Shown in pieces: positions 8,877-16,986 of a stretch of 50,332 nucleotides of DNA. Where the stretch lies: NCBI GenBank assembly GCA_025055595.1, contig JANWWU010000004.1:1-50332 (forward strand), written 5' to 3'. Position numbers and translations under genes: made by a program. The notes beneath the pieces were generated by a model. That model saw nothing but the letters and a program-made list of their open reading frames with translations, was not told the DNA's origin and ran no database searches. Position 1 is the first letter of the stretch; each line of letters starts with the position of its first letter. Source of the stretch: Planctomycetota bacterium. Lineage in GTDB: Bacteria; Planctomycetota; UBA11346.

Positions 8877-10663
8877 GCCGGCGGCAGCCGGGTCAGGATG
8901 TGCAGCTCGGCGAGCTGGCGCTCGCTGACCGCGGTCGGACAGTCGAGCATCTCGTCGCGCCCGCGCTGGGTCTTGGGGAAGGCGATGACCTCGCGGATCG
9001 ACTCTGCGCCGCTCAGCAGCATCACCAGGCGGTCGAGGCCGAAGGCCATGCCGCCGTGCGGCGGGGCGCCATAGCTCAGGGCGTGCAGCAGGAAGCCGAA
9101 CTTGCGTTGGGCTTCTTCCGGGCCGATGCCGAGGGCCTGGAACACCGCCTGCTGCGTCGCCGCGTCGTGGATGCGGATCGAGCCGCCGCCGATCTCGTTG
9201 CCGTTGAGCACCAGGTCGTAGCTCTGCGACAGCACCGCTCCGGGATCGCTGGCGAGCAGCGGCAGCTGCTCGCGGTAGGGCGCGGTGAAGGGATGGTGAT
9301 TGGCGACCCAGGCGCGCTCCTCCTCGCTCCACTCGCACAGCGGCGCCGAGTGCACCCAGAGGAAGCGCCACTCGCCGGGCCGCGCCAGCTGCAGCAGCTC
9401 GCGGCCGAGCTGATTGCGCACCGCGCCGAGCACCGTGCGCACGGTCTTCAGCGTGTCGGCGCCGAAGAACAGCACATCGCCGGCCCGCACCTGCAGACGC
9501 TCAGCGAGCTGCGCGCGCGCCTGCGGCGTGATGTTCTTCGCCGCCGGCCCCTGCCAGTCTTCGGCGCGCCCCGGATCGGCGCCGATCTTGATCCAGGCCA
9601 GGCCCTTGGCGCCGATCCCCTTGGCGAACTCGGTCAGCTGATCGAGCGTGCGCCGCGACAGCTGCTCCGCCGCGCCCGGCGCGTTGAGCGCGCGCACCAC
9701 GCCCTTGGCCTCGAGCGCCTTCTCGAACACCGAGAAGCCGCAGCCGGCGGCCCAGTCGCTGAGGTCGACGATCGGCAGCGCGAAGCGCAGGTCGGGCTTG
9801 TCGGAGCCGTAGCGGTCCATCGCCTCCTGCCAGGTCAGGCGCGGGAAGGGCGCGGGCAGCTCGACGCCGAGCGCCTCGCGCCACACCGCGCGCGCCATGC
9901 CCTCCCCGACCTCCATGATGTCGTCCATCGTCACGAACGACATCTCGAGGTCGATCTGCGTGAACTCGGGCTGGCGGTCGTTGCGCAGATCCTCGTCGCG
10001 GAAGCACTTGGCGATCTGCACATAGCGGTCGTAGCCGGCGATCATCAGCAGCTGCTTGAACAGCTGCGGCGACTCGGCGAGCGCGTAGAACTGCCCGGGA
10101 TGCAGGCGCGACGGCACGAGGAAGTTGCGCGCGCCGCCGGGAGTGTACTTGCACAGCACCGGGGTCTCGACCTCGACGAAGCCGAGGGCGTCGAAGTAGC
10201 GGCGCGCGGCCTGCACGATGCGGTGACGCAGCAGCAGGCGGCGCTGCATCGCCGGCCGGCGCAGATCGAGGAAGCGGTATCGCAGCCGCGCCTCCTCGCC
10301 GACCTTGGCGTGCTCATCGATCTCGAAGGGCGGCGTCGGCGCCGGATTGAGGACGGTCAGCCGGCGCGCGAAGACCTCGATATCGCCGGTCGCGAGCTGC
10401 TTGTTGGCGTTCTTCTCCCCGCGCGCGCGCACCTCGCCCTCGACCTGCACCACCCACTCGCTGCGCAGGCGGTCGGCCTGCTCCTTGGCCGCAGCTCCGC
10501 AGACATCGGCATCGAACACCACCTGGGTCAGGCCGTAGCGGTCGCGCAGATCGATGAAGATCACGCCGCCGTGATCGCGGTGATTCTGCACCCAGCCGCA
10601 GAGGGTGACGGTGGCTCCGACATCGGCGAGGCGCAGCTCGCCGCAGGTGTGGGTCCGCAGCAT
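8873..10663 (-). CDS. aspS: Aspartyl-tRNA synthetase
   Basis: The 596-residue bacterial-type class II synthetase charges tRNA with aspartate. It has an N-terminal OB-fold anticodon-binding domain (LCGWVQNHRDHGGVIFIDLRDRYG), motif 1 around RYRFLDLRRPAMQ, motif 2 FRDEDLRNDRQPEFTQIDLEM, a bacterial GAD insertion domain, and motif 3 GMAFGLDRLVMLLSG. The ATG at 10663 was chosen because LRTHTCGELRLADVG matches the family N terminus; the open frame upstream to 10819 has no homology. A GGAG precedes it. The leader contains a strong hairpin at 10703-10728. Whether it discriminates between tRNA-Asp and tRNA-Asn cannot be told from sequence alone. Confidence 0.96.
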   Translation of the reverse strand: MLRTHTCGELRLADVGATVTLCGWVQNHRDHGGVIFIDLRDRYGLTQVVFDADVCGAAAKEQADRLRSEWVVQVEGEVRARGEKNANKQLATGDIEVFARRLTVLNPAPTPPFEIDEHAKVGEEARLRYRFLDLRRPAMQRRLLLRHRIVQAARRYFDALGFVEVETPVLCKYTPGGARNFLVPSRLHPGQFYALAESPQLFKQLLMIAGYDRYVQIAKCFRDEDLRNDRQPEFTQIDLEMSFVTMDDIMEVGEGMARAVWREALGVELPAPFPRLTWQEAMDRYGSDKPDLRFALPIVDLSDWAAGCGFSVFEKALEAKGVVRALNAPGAAEQLSRRTLDQLTEFAKGIGAKGLAWIKIGADPGRAEDWQGPAAKNITPQARAQLAERLQVRAGDVLFFGADTLKTVRTVLGAVRNQLGRELLQLARPGEWRFLWVHSAPLCEWSEEERAWVANHHPFTAPYREQLPLLASDPGAVLSQSYDLVLNGNEIGGGSIRIHDAATQQAVFQALGIGPEEAQRKFGFLLHALSYGAPPHGGMAFGLDRLVMLLSGAESIREVIAFPKTQRGRDEMLDCPTAVSERQLAELHILTRLPPA

Positions 10664-10702
10664 CCCAGGCTCCAGGGCCGCTGTGAGCGGCAGAAGAAGC
10701 AG

Positions 10703-10728
10703 CTTGCCCAGAGCACCCCTCGGGCAAG
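10703..10728 (-). promoter_or_regulatory. Hairpin in the aspS leader
   Basis: On the minus strand CTTGCCC pairs perfectly with GGGCAAG. The inner GAG/CTC extends the stem by three pairs with one bulged base. The stem lies 39 bases upstream of the aspS ATG. There is no U-run after it, only CTGCTTCTTCTG, so it may be a weak terminator for ilvD, an mRNA stabiliser or a leader regulatory element. No T-box signature was seen. Confidence 0.35.
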
Positions 10729-10822
10729 GGCAGGCGTGGCGCGCGCGTCGCAGAGATGAGAACAACGGTCGGCATGCGACGCTCTGCGGCCTGCCCTGCC
10801 GCCGGGCTGCGGCGCGCAAGGC

Positions 10823-10844
10823 GGCGGCGAGCGTCCGCGCCGCC
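10823..10844 (-). terminator. Possible hairpin at the end of ilvD
   Basis: GGCGGCG and CGCCGCC form a seven-pair GC stem with an eight-base loop on the minus strand, beginning at the ilvD stop codon. No U-tract follows, so intrinsic termination is uncertain; in such GC-rich DNA stems of this size also arise by chance. Confidence 0.2.
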
Positions 10845-12526
10845 TACCACCCGTCGGTGATCGCGCCCTCGCTGGCGGAGGCGCAGAGGCGGGCGAACTT
10901 GGCGAGGACGCCGCGGGTGTAGCGCGGAGCGGGCGGGCGCCAGGCGGCGCGGCGCGCGGCCTGGGTCTCCTCGCTGACGCGCCAGGTGATGGTGCGGGCG
11001 ACGGCGTCGATCTCGATCGGGTCGCCGTCGGCGACCAGCGCCAAGGGGCCGCCGACGGCGGCTTCCGGCGTGACATGGCCGACGACGAAGCCGCGGCTGC
11101 CGCCGCTGAAGCGGCCGTCGGTGATCAGCGCGACCGAGGCGCCGAGGCCGCGGCCCATCAGCGCGCTGGTCGGCGACAGCATCTCGCGCATCCCCGGCCC
11201 GCCCTTCGGGCCCTCGTAGCGGATGATGACGACATCGCCGGCCTGCACCGTGCCGTCGAGGATGCGCGCGTAGGCCTCGTCCTCGCTGTCGAAGCAGCGG
11301 GCGCGGCCGGCGAAGCGCAGCCCCTCCTTGCCGCTGATCTTGGCGACCGCGCCCTCGGGGGCGAGGTTGCCGCGGAGGATGACGAGGTGGCTGTCGGGCT
11401 TGATCGGGTCGTGCAGGGGGCGGATGACGCGCTGCTCGGGGGGGTAGGGGGCGACGCCGGCGAGGTCCTCGGCGAGCGTGCGCCCGGTGCAGGTCAGGCA
11501 GCCGCCGTGGAGCAGGCCGGCATCGAGCAGCATGCGCAGCAGCGGGCGGATGCCGCCGATCGCTGCGAGGTCCAGCGCATGGTAGCGCCCGCTCGGCCGC
11601 AGGTCGCCGAGCACCGGCACGCGCGCGCCGAGGCGTTCCCAGTCGGCGAGCGTCAGCCGCACGCCGGCGGCGTGGGCCATCGCCGGCAGGTGGAGGACGG
11701 CGTTGGTCGAGCCGCCGAGCGCGATGACGGTGGCGATCGCGTTCTCGAAGGCCTCGCGGGTCATGATGTCGCGCGGGCGGATGCCGCGCGCCAGCAGCTG
11801 CAGGACGGCGGCGCCGGCGCGCTGGCAGTCCTCGGCCTTCTCGAGCGCGTCGGCGACCTGGGTCGAGGACCCGGGCAGGCTCATGCCGAGGGCCTCGATC
11901 GCGCAGGCCATGGTGTTGGCGGTGTACATGCCGCCGCAGGAGCCCGGACCGGGAATCGCGGTGCGCTCGAGCTCGGCCAGCTGTTCGGCGGTGATGCGGC
12001 CCTCGGCGCAGGCCCCGATGCCTTCGAAGACGTCGACGATGTCGGTCGCTCGGCCAGCGGTGTTGCCGGGGCGGATCGTGCCGCCGTAGACGAAGACCGC
12101 CGGGCGGTCGAGGCGCGCCATCGCGATCAGGCAGCCCGGCATGTTCTTGTCGCAGCCGCCGATCGCGACCAGACCGTCGAAGCCCTCGCAGCCGATCACG
12201 GTCTCGATCGAGTCGGCGATCACCTCGCGCGACACCAGCGAGTACTTCATGCCCTCGGTGCCCATCGCGATGCCGTCGCTGATCGTGATCGTGCCGAAGA
12301 TCACCGCCTTGCCGCCGTGCTGGTCGACGCCCTGGGCGGCGGCGCGCGCCAGGCCGTCGATGTGCATGTTGCAGGGCGTCACCTGCGACCACAGCGAGGC
12401 GATGCCGATCTGCGGCTTGGCGAAGTCTTCGGGCCGGAAGCCGACGGGATAGAGCATGGCGCGCGCCGCGGCGCGGGTCGGGCCGTCGACGACGCGGGAA
12501 GAGTGGGGACGCGGAAGTGCCGGCAT
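10844..12526 (-). CDS. ilvD: Dihydroxy-acid dehydratase
   Basis: IlvD dehydrates dihydroxy acids to 2-oxo acids in valine, leucine and isoleucine synthesis, using an iron-sulfur cluster. The 560-residue protein has the expected length and the cluster cysteines in [17 protein letters not shown] and [14 protein letters not shown], the last being the ILVD/EDD signature. The C-terminal signature [21 protein letters not shown] is intact. Start at the ATG 12526 gives [19 protein letters not shown], which aligns with the usual N terminus; a TTG at 12559 in the same frame is less likely. No other branched-chain gene is next to it. Confidence 0.95.
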   Translation of the reverse strand: MPALPRPHSSRVVDGPTRAAARAMLYPVGFRPEDFAKPQIGIASLWSQVTPCNMHIDGLARAAAQGVDQHGGKAVIFGTITISDGIAMGTEGMKYSLVSREVIADSIETVIGCEGFDGLVAIGGCDKNMPGCLIAMARLDRPAVFVYGGTIRPGNTAGRATDIVDVFEGIGACAEGRITAEQLAELERTAIPGPGSCGGMYTANTMACAIEALGMSLPGSSTQVADALEKAEDCQRAGAAVLQLLARGIRPRDIMTREAFENAIATVIALGGSTNAVLHLPAMAHAAGVRLTLADWERLGARVPVLGDLRPSGRYHALDLAAIGGIRPLLRMLLDAGLLHGGCLTCTGRTLAEDLAGVAPYPPEQRVIRPLHDPIKPDSHLVILRGNLAPEGAVAKISGKEGLRFAGRARCFDSEDEAYARILDGTVQAGDVVIIRYEGPKGGPGMREMLSPTSALMGRGLGASVALITDGRFSGGSRGFVVGHVTPEAAVGGPLALVADGDPIEIDAVARTITWRVSEETQAARRAAWRPPAPRYTRGVLAKFARLCASASEGAITDGW

Positions 12527-12571
12527 GCCGCAGGTGTGCGGCGGCGCCGGCCAGCGCAAGCAGCAAGCCCG

Positions 12572-13750
12572 CTAGCGGTCGAGGAGCAGCGCGGCGCCGG
12601 CCGGCGTCGGGCGCGCCGCGAGCTCGCGCAGCGCGCTGCGCCAGGCCTGCAGGGCGGTCGCGGCCGGCTGCGCGAGGTCGAGGCGCGGCAGGGCCGGCAG
12701 GGTGCGGACCAGCGGGTCGTCGGGGGCGAGGGCGAGGACGAGCAGGGTGCCGCGCGCCGGCGGCAGGCGCAGCTGCAGGGCCCCGTGCACGGGCTGCGCG
12801 CCGAGGGCGGCGGCGGGCAGCGCCGAGAGCTCCTCGGCGTCGAGCCAGAGGCCGAGCAGGCGCCGCGGGCTGCCGGCGATGACCAGGGTCAGCTGCACGC
12901 CGTCGGCGCCCTGCCGGACCGCGGCGCGCAGCCCGCCGCTGGCTGCCAGCGTGCGCGCCAGGGCCTGCACCCGCTCAGCGAGCTCGCGGGCGCTCTCGGC
13001 CTGGGCCGCCAGCTCGCTCTCCAGCGTGCAGAAGGCGGCGAAGACCTCGGGCGCGCTGCCTTCGATGACCTGCGCCGCGGCCTCGAGGGTGGCGCGGGCC
13101 GCCGGCAGGTCGCCGAGCAGGAAGTGGCAGCGGGCGAGCTGGATCAGCTCGGCGGCGCCGCCGCCGTCGTTGACCGCGGCCTGCGCGGCGAGCGGCGCGA
13201 GCCGGCGCTGCAGGGCGTCGCCGGCCAGCCACTGCTGGGCGAGCTCGCCGAGCGCGGCGCGGCGCGCCGCGCCGCGCGGCTGCTGCAGCAGCTCCTGCAG
13301 GCGGCGCTCCGGCAGCAGGTCGTCGAGCGCGATCGTCAGCTCGACCCAAGCGCGCACCCGGCCGTCGGGCAGGTCGACGACGGCCTGCCGTCCCGGCAGG
13401 GCGCGCGCGACGAGCTGCTCGGAGGCGACGCGGGTCGCCTGCACCGCGCGGTCGACGAGGGCCTGCGCCTGGTCGTGGCGCACCTCGGCGGTGACGGCGC
13501 TGAACAGCGCCTGCACCTGCACGCCGCGATAGGCGGCGAGCGCGCCGTAGGCCGCGCGCCGGGCGCTGGCCAGCGCCTCCTGCGCGTCGCGGCCATCGGC
13601 GGTTTCGATCACGCTCAGGCGGCCGGCGCGCTCGCCGGCCTCGGCGGCCCAGGGCGGGGCGCTCGGCGCGGGCGGCGGGGCCGGCTCCGGACGCGCGCTG
13701 CAGGCCGCGAGGATGCCGGCCAGCGCCCACGCCCAGCGCCGCGCGCTCAT
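12572..13750 (-). CDS. LPP20-like lipoprotein
   Basis: The 392-residue product starts with MSARRWAWALAGILAAC, a signal peptide with a lipobox ending in Cys 17, so it should be lipid-anchored. Residues about 45-150 (DAQEALASARRAAYGALAAYRGVQVQ ... VRAWVELTI) resemble the LPP20 lipoprotein domain. A TPR-like helical region follows (ELIQLARCHFLLGDLPAARATLEAAAQV), then a beta-rich tail. Its ATG overlaps the stop of the 136-residue gene upstream, and it is the last gene of a three-gene set of exported proteins. LPP20-like proteins often accompany flagellar or envelope assembly factors; a specific role cannot be assigned. Confidence 0.72.
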   Translation of the reverse strand: MSARRWAWALAGILAACSARPEPAPPPAPSAPPWAAEAGERAGRLSVIETADGRDAQEALASARRAAYGALAAYRGVQVQALFSAVTAEVRHDQAQALVDRAVQATRVASEQLVARALPGRQAVVDLPDGRVRAWVELTIALDDLLPERRLQELLQQPRGAARRAALGELAQQWLAGDALQRRLAPLAAQAAVNDGGGAAELIQLARCHFLLGDLPAARATLEAAAQVIEGSAPEVFAAFCTLESELAAQAESARELAERVQALARTLAASGGLRAAVRQGADGVQLTLVIAGSPRRLLGLWLDAEELSALPAAALGAQPVHGALQLRLPPARGTLLVLALAPDDPLVRTLPALPRLDLAQPAATALQAWRSALRELAARPTPAGAALLLDR

Positions 13751-14157
13751 CGCCGGACCGCGGTGCCGACGCTGATCTCGCGCGCCGCCCCGGCGCTCCA
13801 GCTGTCCTCGAGCACGCGCAGGGTGGCGCGGCCGGGGTCGACGAGCTCGACGACGGCGCGGGCCAGCACGCGCTCGCCGTCGACCAGCGCCAGGCGCTGG
13901 CCGACCTGCAGGCCGGCTTCCTGGCCGGCGTCGATCTGCAGGTAGAGCGCTTCGCCGGCGCGGCGGGTCGCGGTGACGCGCGCCAGCGGCGGGTGCGGCG
14001 CCGCCGGGAGCGCGGCGGCTGGTGGCGCGGCCGGCGGCGCCGGGGCCGCCGGCCACAGCCAGCGCGCCAGCAGCAGGCCGCCGCCGACGCCGAGCGCGAG
14101 CAACAGCAGCGGCAGGATGCGGCAGGACGAACAACGGCGCTCGTCGGCGTCGGCCAT
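13747..14157 (-). CDS. Single-pass membrane protein with FlgT-C-like periplasmic domain
   Basis: The 136-residue protein has one membrane helix near the N terminus (ILPLLLLALGVGGGLLLARWLW), an Ala/Pro linker, and a small beta-rich domain reading GLQVGQRLALVDGERVLARAVVELV. The latter resembles the C-terminal domain of FlgT-type and related envelope proteins, which is a tentative match. Four cysteines do not cluster except CSSC near residues 9-12. It is coupled to the lipoprotein gene downstream (ATGA overlap) and lies three bases after the stop of the upstream exported-protein gene. Confidence 0.65.
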   Translation of the reverse strand: MADADERRCSSCRILPLLLLALGVGGGLLLARWLWPAAPAPPAAPPAAALPAAPHPPLARVTATRRAGEALYLQIDAGQEAGLQVGQRLALVDGERVLARAVVELVDPGRATLRVLEDSWSAGAAREISVGTAVRR

Positions 14158-14160
14158 GGC

Positions 14161-15633
14161 TCACCAGGTCGGATCGAAGGTCGGCGTGCCGCCCGGCGCC
14201 GGCGGCGCCGGCGCCGGGCGGTCGGCGGCCGCGCGCACCTCGACCCCGCTGCCGGGCTGGCGCGCGTGCTCGACCGCGCTCATCCGCCGCGGCGACCAGC
14301 TGACGACGACGCCCGCGGCCTCGACGCCGTCGATCGCGCCGTGCCAGCGGCGCAGCTCGGCGGCGCCAGCGATCGTCAGGCTGGCGGCGCGCTGGCGGAT
14401 GCGCTGCTCGAAGGCGTCCTCCTGGCGGGTGGCGGCCGCGAGCTGGCCGCTCTGCTCGCCGCGCATCGCCTCGCTCGCCGTCGCCAAGAGGCGCTGGGTC
14501 TCGCGGTCGATGTCGCAGGCGACGAACTCCTTGAGCGCGGTGCGCGCCTCGAGCGCCGCCTTCTCGAAGGCCGCGGCCAGGGCGGTGGCGCGCAGGCCTG
14601 GGGCCACGCTCGGCACCGCCGCCTGGCCGTAGGCGAGCAGCGTGATGTCGCCCTGCTCGTCGACGACGCGCTGCACGCCGAAGCAGCGGCCGAGGATGTG
14701 CGGGTCGTCGGGGACCTGGGCGAGCAGGGCCTGGCCGGCGGCCGGCGCGCGCGGCGGCAGGCGCTCGCCGAGACGCAGCGCGATCTGCGACAGCTGCGCG
14801 AGGTTCTGCGACCAGACGAGGGCGACGGCGACGCAGGGCGCGCCCTGGTAGGAGCCGACGGCGCTGGCCAGCGTCGCGGTGCCGGCGAGGGCGGCGGCGG
14901 CGCGCGCCCGCATCTCGGCGCTGTACTGCTCGATCAGCAGCTGGCGCTTGCGCTCGGGGGCGGCAGCGGCGATGGTCGCCGGCGGGATGCCGAGGCGGCG
15001 CAGGTCCTCGTCGAGCTGCTGCTCGGCGGCGCTGCGCGCGCGCTCGGCGATCTGCGCCGCGCTGCGCGGCGGCAGCTGGCCATCGAGCAGCAGCGACGGC
15101 GGCTCGGCCAGCGTCAGCTGGCGGCCGCTGCTGATCTCCTCGGCGATCGCGGCGGCGATCGCGGCGCGCGCGCGCAGGGTGGCGACCGCGGCGGCGGCGC
15201 TGCGCGCCTCGATCCAGCCCGGGCTGCCAGGCGCGGCGACGCATTGCGCGACGCCGGTGGCGACGATCAGGGTCTGGCCGTTGACGATCTGCACGCCCTT
15301 GCTGATGCCGAGGCGGGCGATCAGCCGCTCGAGCTCGAGCACCGGGTCCTCGCTGCTGCGCTGCAGGACCAGCGCCGTCGTGCGCACGGGGGCGCTGACC
15401 GCGCTCGGCGCGGCGGGCGCTGGCGGCTCCGGGGCGGCCGCGGCGAGCAGGCGCGGCAGGGGGTCCTGGCGCTGGAAGCTGCGGTTGAGGCGGTCGAGCT
15501 CGGCGAAGGCCTGTTCGGCGAGCGCCGCCGCCTCCTGATGCGCCGACAGCGCATCGCCGCCGCAGAGCGCGGCGGCCAGCGCCAGCAGCAGGAGCAGCGC
15601 ACGGTGGGCGCGACGGCAGCCCGGCCTCAGCAT
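14161..15633 (-). CDS. Large exported Ala-rich protein, first gene of the lipoprotein cassette
   Basis: The 490-residue protein starts with a basic then hydrophobic signal peptide (RRAHRALLLLLALAAALCGGDALSA). It is mostly helical and alanine-rich, with an ordered segment about residues 105-175 (GISKGVQIVNGQTLIVATGVAQ ... WIEARSAAAAVATLRARAAIAAAI) and a further long helical region with a VACDIDRETQRLLATASEAM stretch. I do not recognise a named domain with confidence. The last 30 residues are Pro-rich and probably disordered. The gene order with a membrane-anchored beta domain and an LPP20-like lipoprotein suggests that the three products act together in the periplasm. Confidence 0.65.
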   Translation of the reverse strand: MLRPGCRRAHRALLLLLALAAALCGGDALSAHQEAAALAEQAFAELDRLNRSFQRQDPLPRLLAAAAPEPPAPAAPSAVSAPVRTTALVLQRSSEDPVLELERLIARLGISKGVQIVNGQTLIVATGVAQCVAAPGSPGWIEARSAAAAVATLRARAAIAAAIAEEISSGRQLTLAEPPSLLLDGQLPPRSAAQIAERARSAAEQQLDEDLRRLGIPPATIAAAAPERKRQLLIEQYSAEMRARAAAALAGTATLASAVGSYQGAPCVAVALVWSQNLAQLSQIALRLGERLPPRAPAAGQALLAQVPDDPHILGRCFGVQRVVDEQGDITLLAYGQAAVPSVAPGLRATALAAAFEKAALEARTALKEFVACDIDRETQRLLATASEAMRGEQSGQLAAATRQEDAFEQRIRQRAASLTIAGAAELRRWHGAIDGVEAAGVVVSWSPRRMSAVEHARQPGSGVEVRAAADRPAPAPPAPGGTPTFDPTW

Positions 15634-15675
15634 GTCGGGATTCTGCCAGCGCCGGAGGCCGATGCCAGCGCGCGC

Positions 15676-16263
15676 TCAGCGCCCCGCAGCGGGCGGGGCG
15701 TTGATGGCCTGGGCCGCCGCCGCGCCCGCGCGCAGCCACAGCTCGACGGCATCGGCGGCGCGCTCGAGCATCGCCTCGAGCGCCGGCCGCTCGTCGTCGC
15801 GCCAGCGGCCGAGGACGTGCGCGACCTGCGCCTCGCCGGGGGCCGGCGCGGCGCCGATGCCGAGGCGCAGCCGCGCATAGCCCGTGCCGAGGCGGGCGGC
15901 GATGTCGCGCAGGCCGTTGTGCCCGCCGTCGCCGCCGCCGGCGCGCAGGCGCAGGCGGCCGAGCGGCAGGTGCAGGTCGTCGACGACGACCAGCAGGGCG
16001 GCCAGCGGCAGCCGCTCCTCGGCGAGCAAGGCCTGCACCGCCAGGCCGCTGCCGTTCACGAAGGTTTGCGGCCGGGCAAGCAGCACCGGGCCCTGCGGCG
16101 AGGCCCAGCGCGCGACCAGGCTGTGGCAGCGCTCCTCCCAGCGCGCGACGCCGTGGCGCTCCGCCAGCCGCTCGAGGACCGCGAAGCCGGCGTTGTGGCG
16201 GGTGTCGCGATAGCTCGCGCCGGGGTTGCCGAGGCCGACGACCAGGCGCCGCTCACCCGGCAT
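15676..16263 (-). CDS. pth: Peptidyl-tRNA hydrolase
   Basis: Pth releases tRNA from prematurely dissociated peptidyl-tRNA. The 195-residue product shows LVVGLGNPGASYRDTRHNAGF, with the catalytic histidine in RHNAG, the FVNGSG substrate loop (usually MNxSG), DDLHLPLG with the catalytic-site aspartate, and GGHNGLRDI. The length matches the family. The start codon lies within the 3' end of the HD-domain gene (11-base overlap), so the pair is probably co-transcribed. Confidence 0.95.
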   Translation of the reverse strand: MPGERRLVVGLGNPGASYRDTRHNAGFAVLERLAERHGVARWEERCHSLVARWASPQGPVLLARPQTFVNGSGLAVQALLAEERLPLAALLVVVDDLHLPLGRLRLRAGGGDGGHNGLRDIAARLGTGYARLRLGIGAAPAPGEAQVAHVLGRWRDDERPALEAMLERAADAVELWLRAGAAAAQAINAPPAAGR

Positions 16264-16867
16264 CGCCGCTCGCCTGGCGGACGGCGTCGCGCAGCCGCCG
16301 CAGCTCGGCGACCAGCGCCGGCGCCACCCCGCGGCGCTCGGCGAGCTCGGCGCAGGCCTCCCAGTACCAGCAGTGCTCGGCGCAGCCGGCGTGGAAGCGC
16401 TGCCAGGCGCGCGCGCCTTCGTGGCGCAGGTCGGCCAGCAGGCAACGCGCGTTATGCACCTTGTCGGCGAGCGCGATCAGCAGCGCCGCGGGGTCGGTCG
16501 CCGGCTCGGCGAGGCGGGCGAGGTAGCGCTGCTTGCGCTCGCGCCACGGCGGCTTGGCCGGCTGCTCGGGATCGGGCAGGGCGTCGGAGCAGGCCTCGAC
16601 GAGGGCCGCCACGCGCTCGCCGAAGCGCTGGCGGATGTCGGCGAGGCGCGCGCGGCCGCCGCGGTCCTCGGCGGCGTCGTGCAGGATCGCCGCGAGCTGG
16701 GCCTCGGGGTCGGCGCCGTGCTCCATCGCCAGGCCGGCGACCTGCAACAGGTGCGCGAGGTAGGGGACGGCGCTGCCTTTGCGGCCCTGGTCGGCGTGGA
16801 CGATCGCCGCATAGGCGACGGCCTCGGCGAGGCGCGGATGCAGGGGGTTCGGCAGCGGGCTGGACAT
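16253..16867 (-). CDS. HD-domain phosphohydrolase, RelA/SpoT-hydrolase-like
   Basis: The 204-residue protein has an HD metal-dependent phosphohydrolase domain: AAIVHADQGRKGSAVPYLAHLLQVA, ILHDAAEDRGG with the HD pair and following ED, and LIALADKVHNARCLLADL. This is the layout of small (p)ppGpp hydrolase-like proteins, so degradation of an alarmone or related nucleotide is plausible but unproven. The ATG at 16867 gives a product that starts just before the domain; the frame is open 120 bases further upstream without homology. It overlaps pth by 11 bases. Confidence 0.85.
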   Translation of the reverse strand: MSSPLPNPLHPRLAEAVAYAAIVHADQGRKGSAVPYLAHLLQVAGLAMEHGADPEAQLAAILHDAAEDRGGRARLADIRQRFGERVAALVEACSDALPDPEQPAKPPWRERKQRYLARLAEPATDPAALLIALADKVHNARCLLADLRHEGARAWQRFHAGCAEHCWYWEACAELAERRGVAPALVAELRRLRDAVRQASGDAG

Positions 16868-16986
16868 GGCGCGGATCTTGGCTGCCGGGCGGGGCGCGCA
16901 CGGTCGCGGGCCGCGCGTCATCCACGGGCGATCCGTCCGCGCCGGCGGAGCTTGGCGCACGCTGCGGCGCCGCAGACTACAACGCA

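Noticed and set aside
8054-10759. Long plus-strand open frame antisense to aspS.
   Set aside because: It overlaps the glycosyltransferase and the well-supported aspS and has no recognisable domain.
11075-13945. Long plus-strand open frame antisense to ilvD and the LPP20-like gene.
   Set aside because: It is a GC-rich shadow of genes with clear catalytic or signal sequences.
13993-16986. Very long plus-strand open frame through the lipoprotein cassette, pth and the HD-domain gene.
   Set aside because: It is antisense to genes with clear domains, is low-complexity in composition, and arises from high GC with few stops; only its end (16987-18246) is a real gene.
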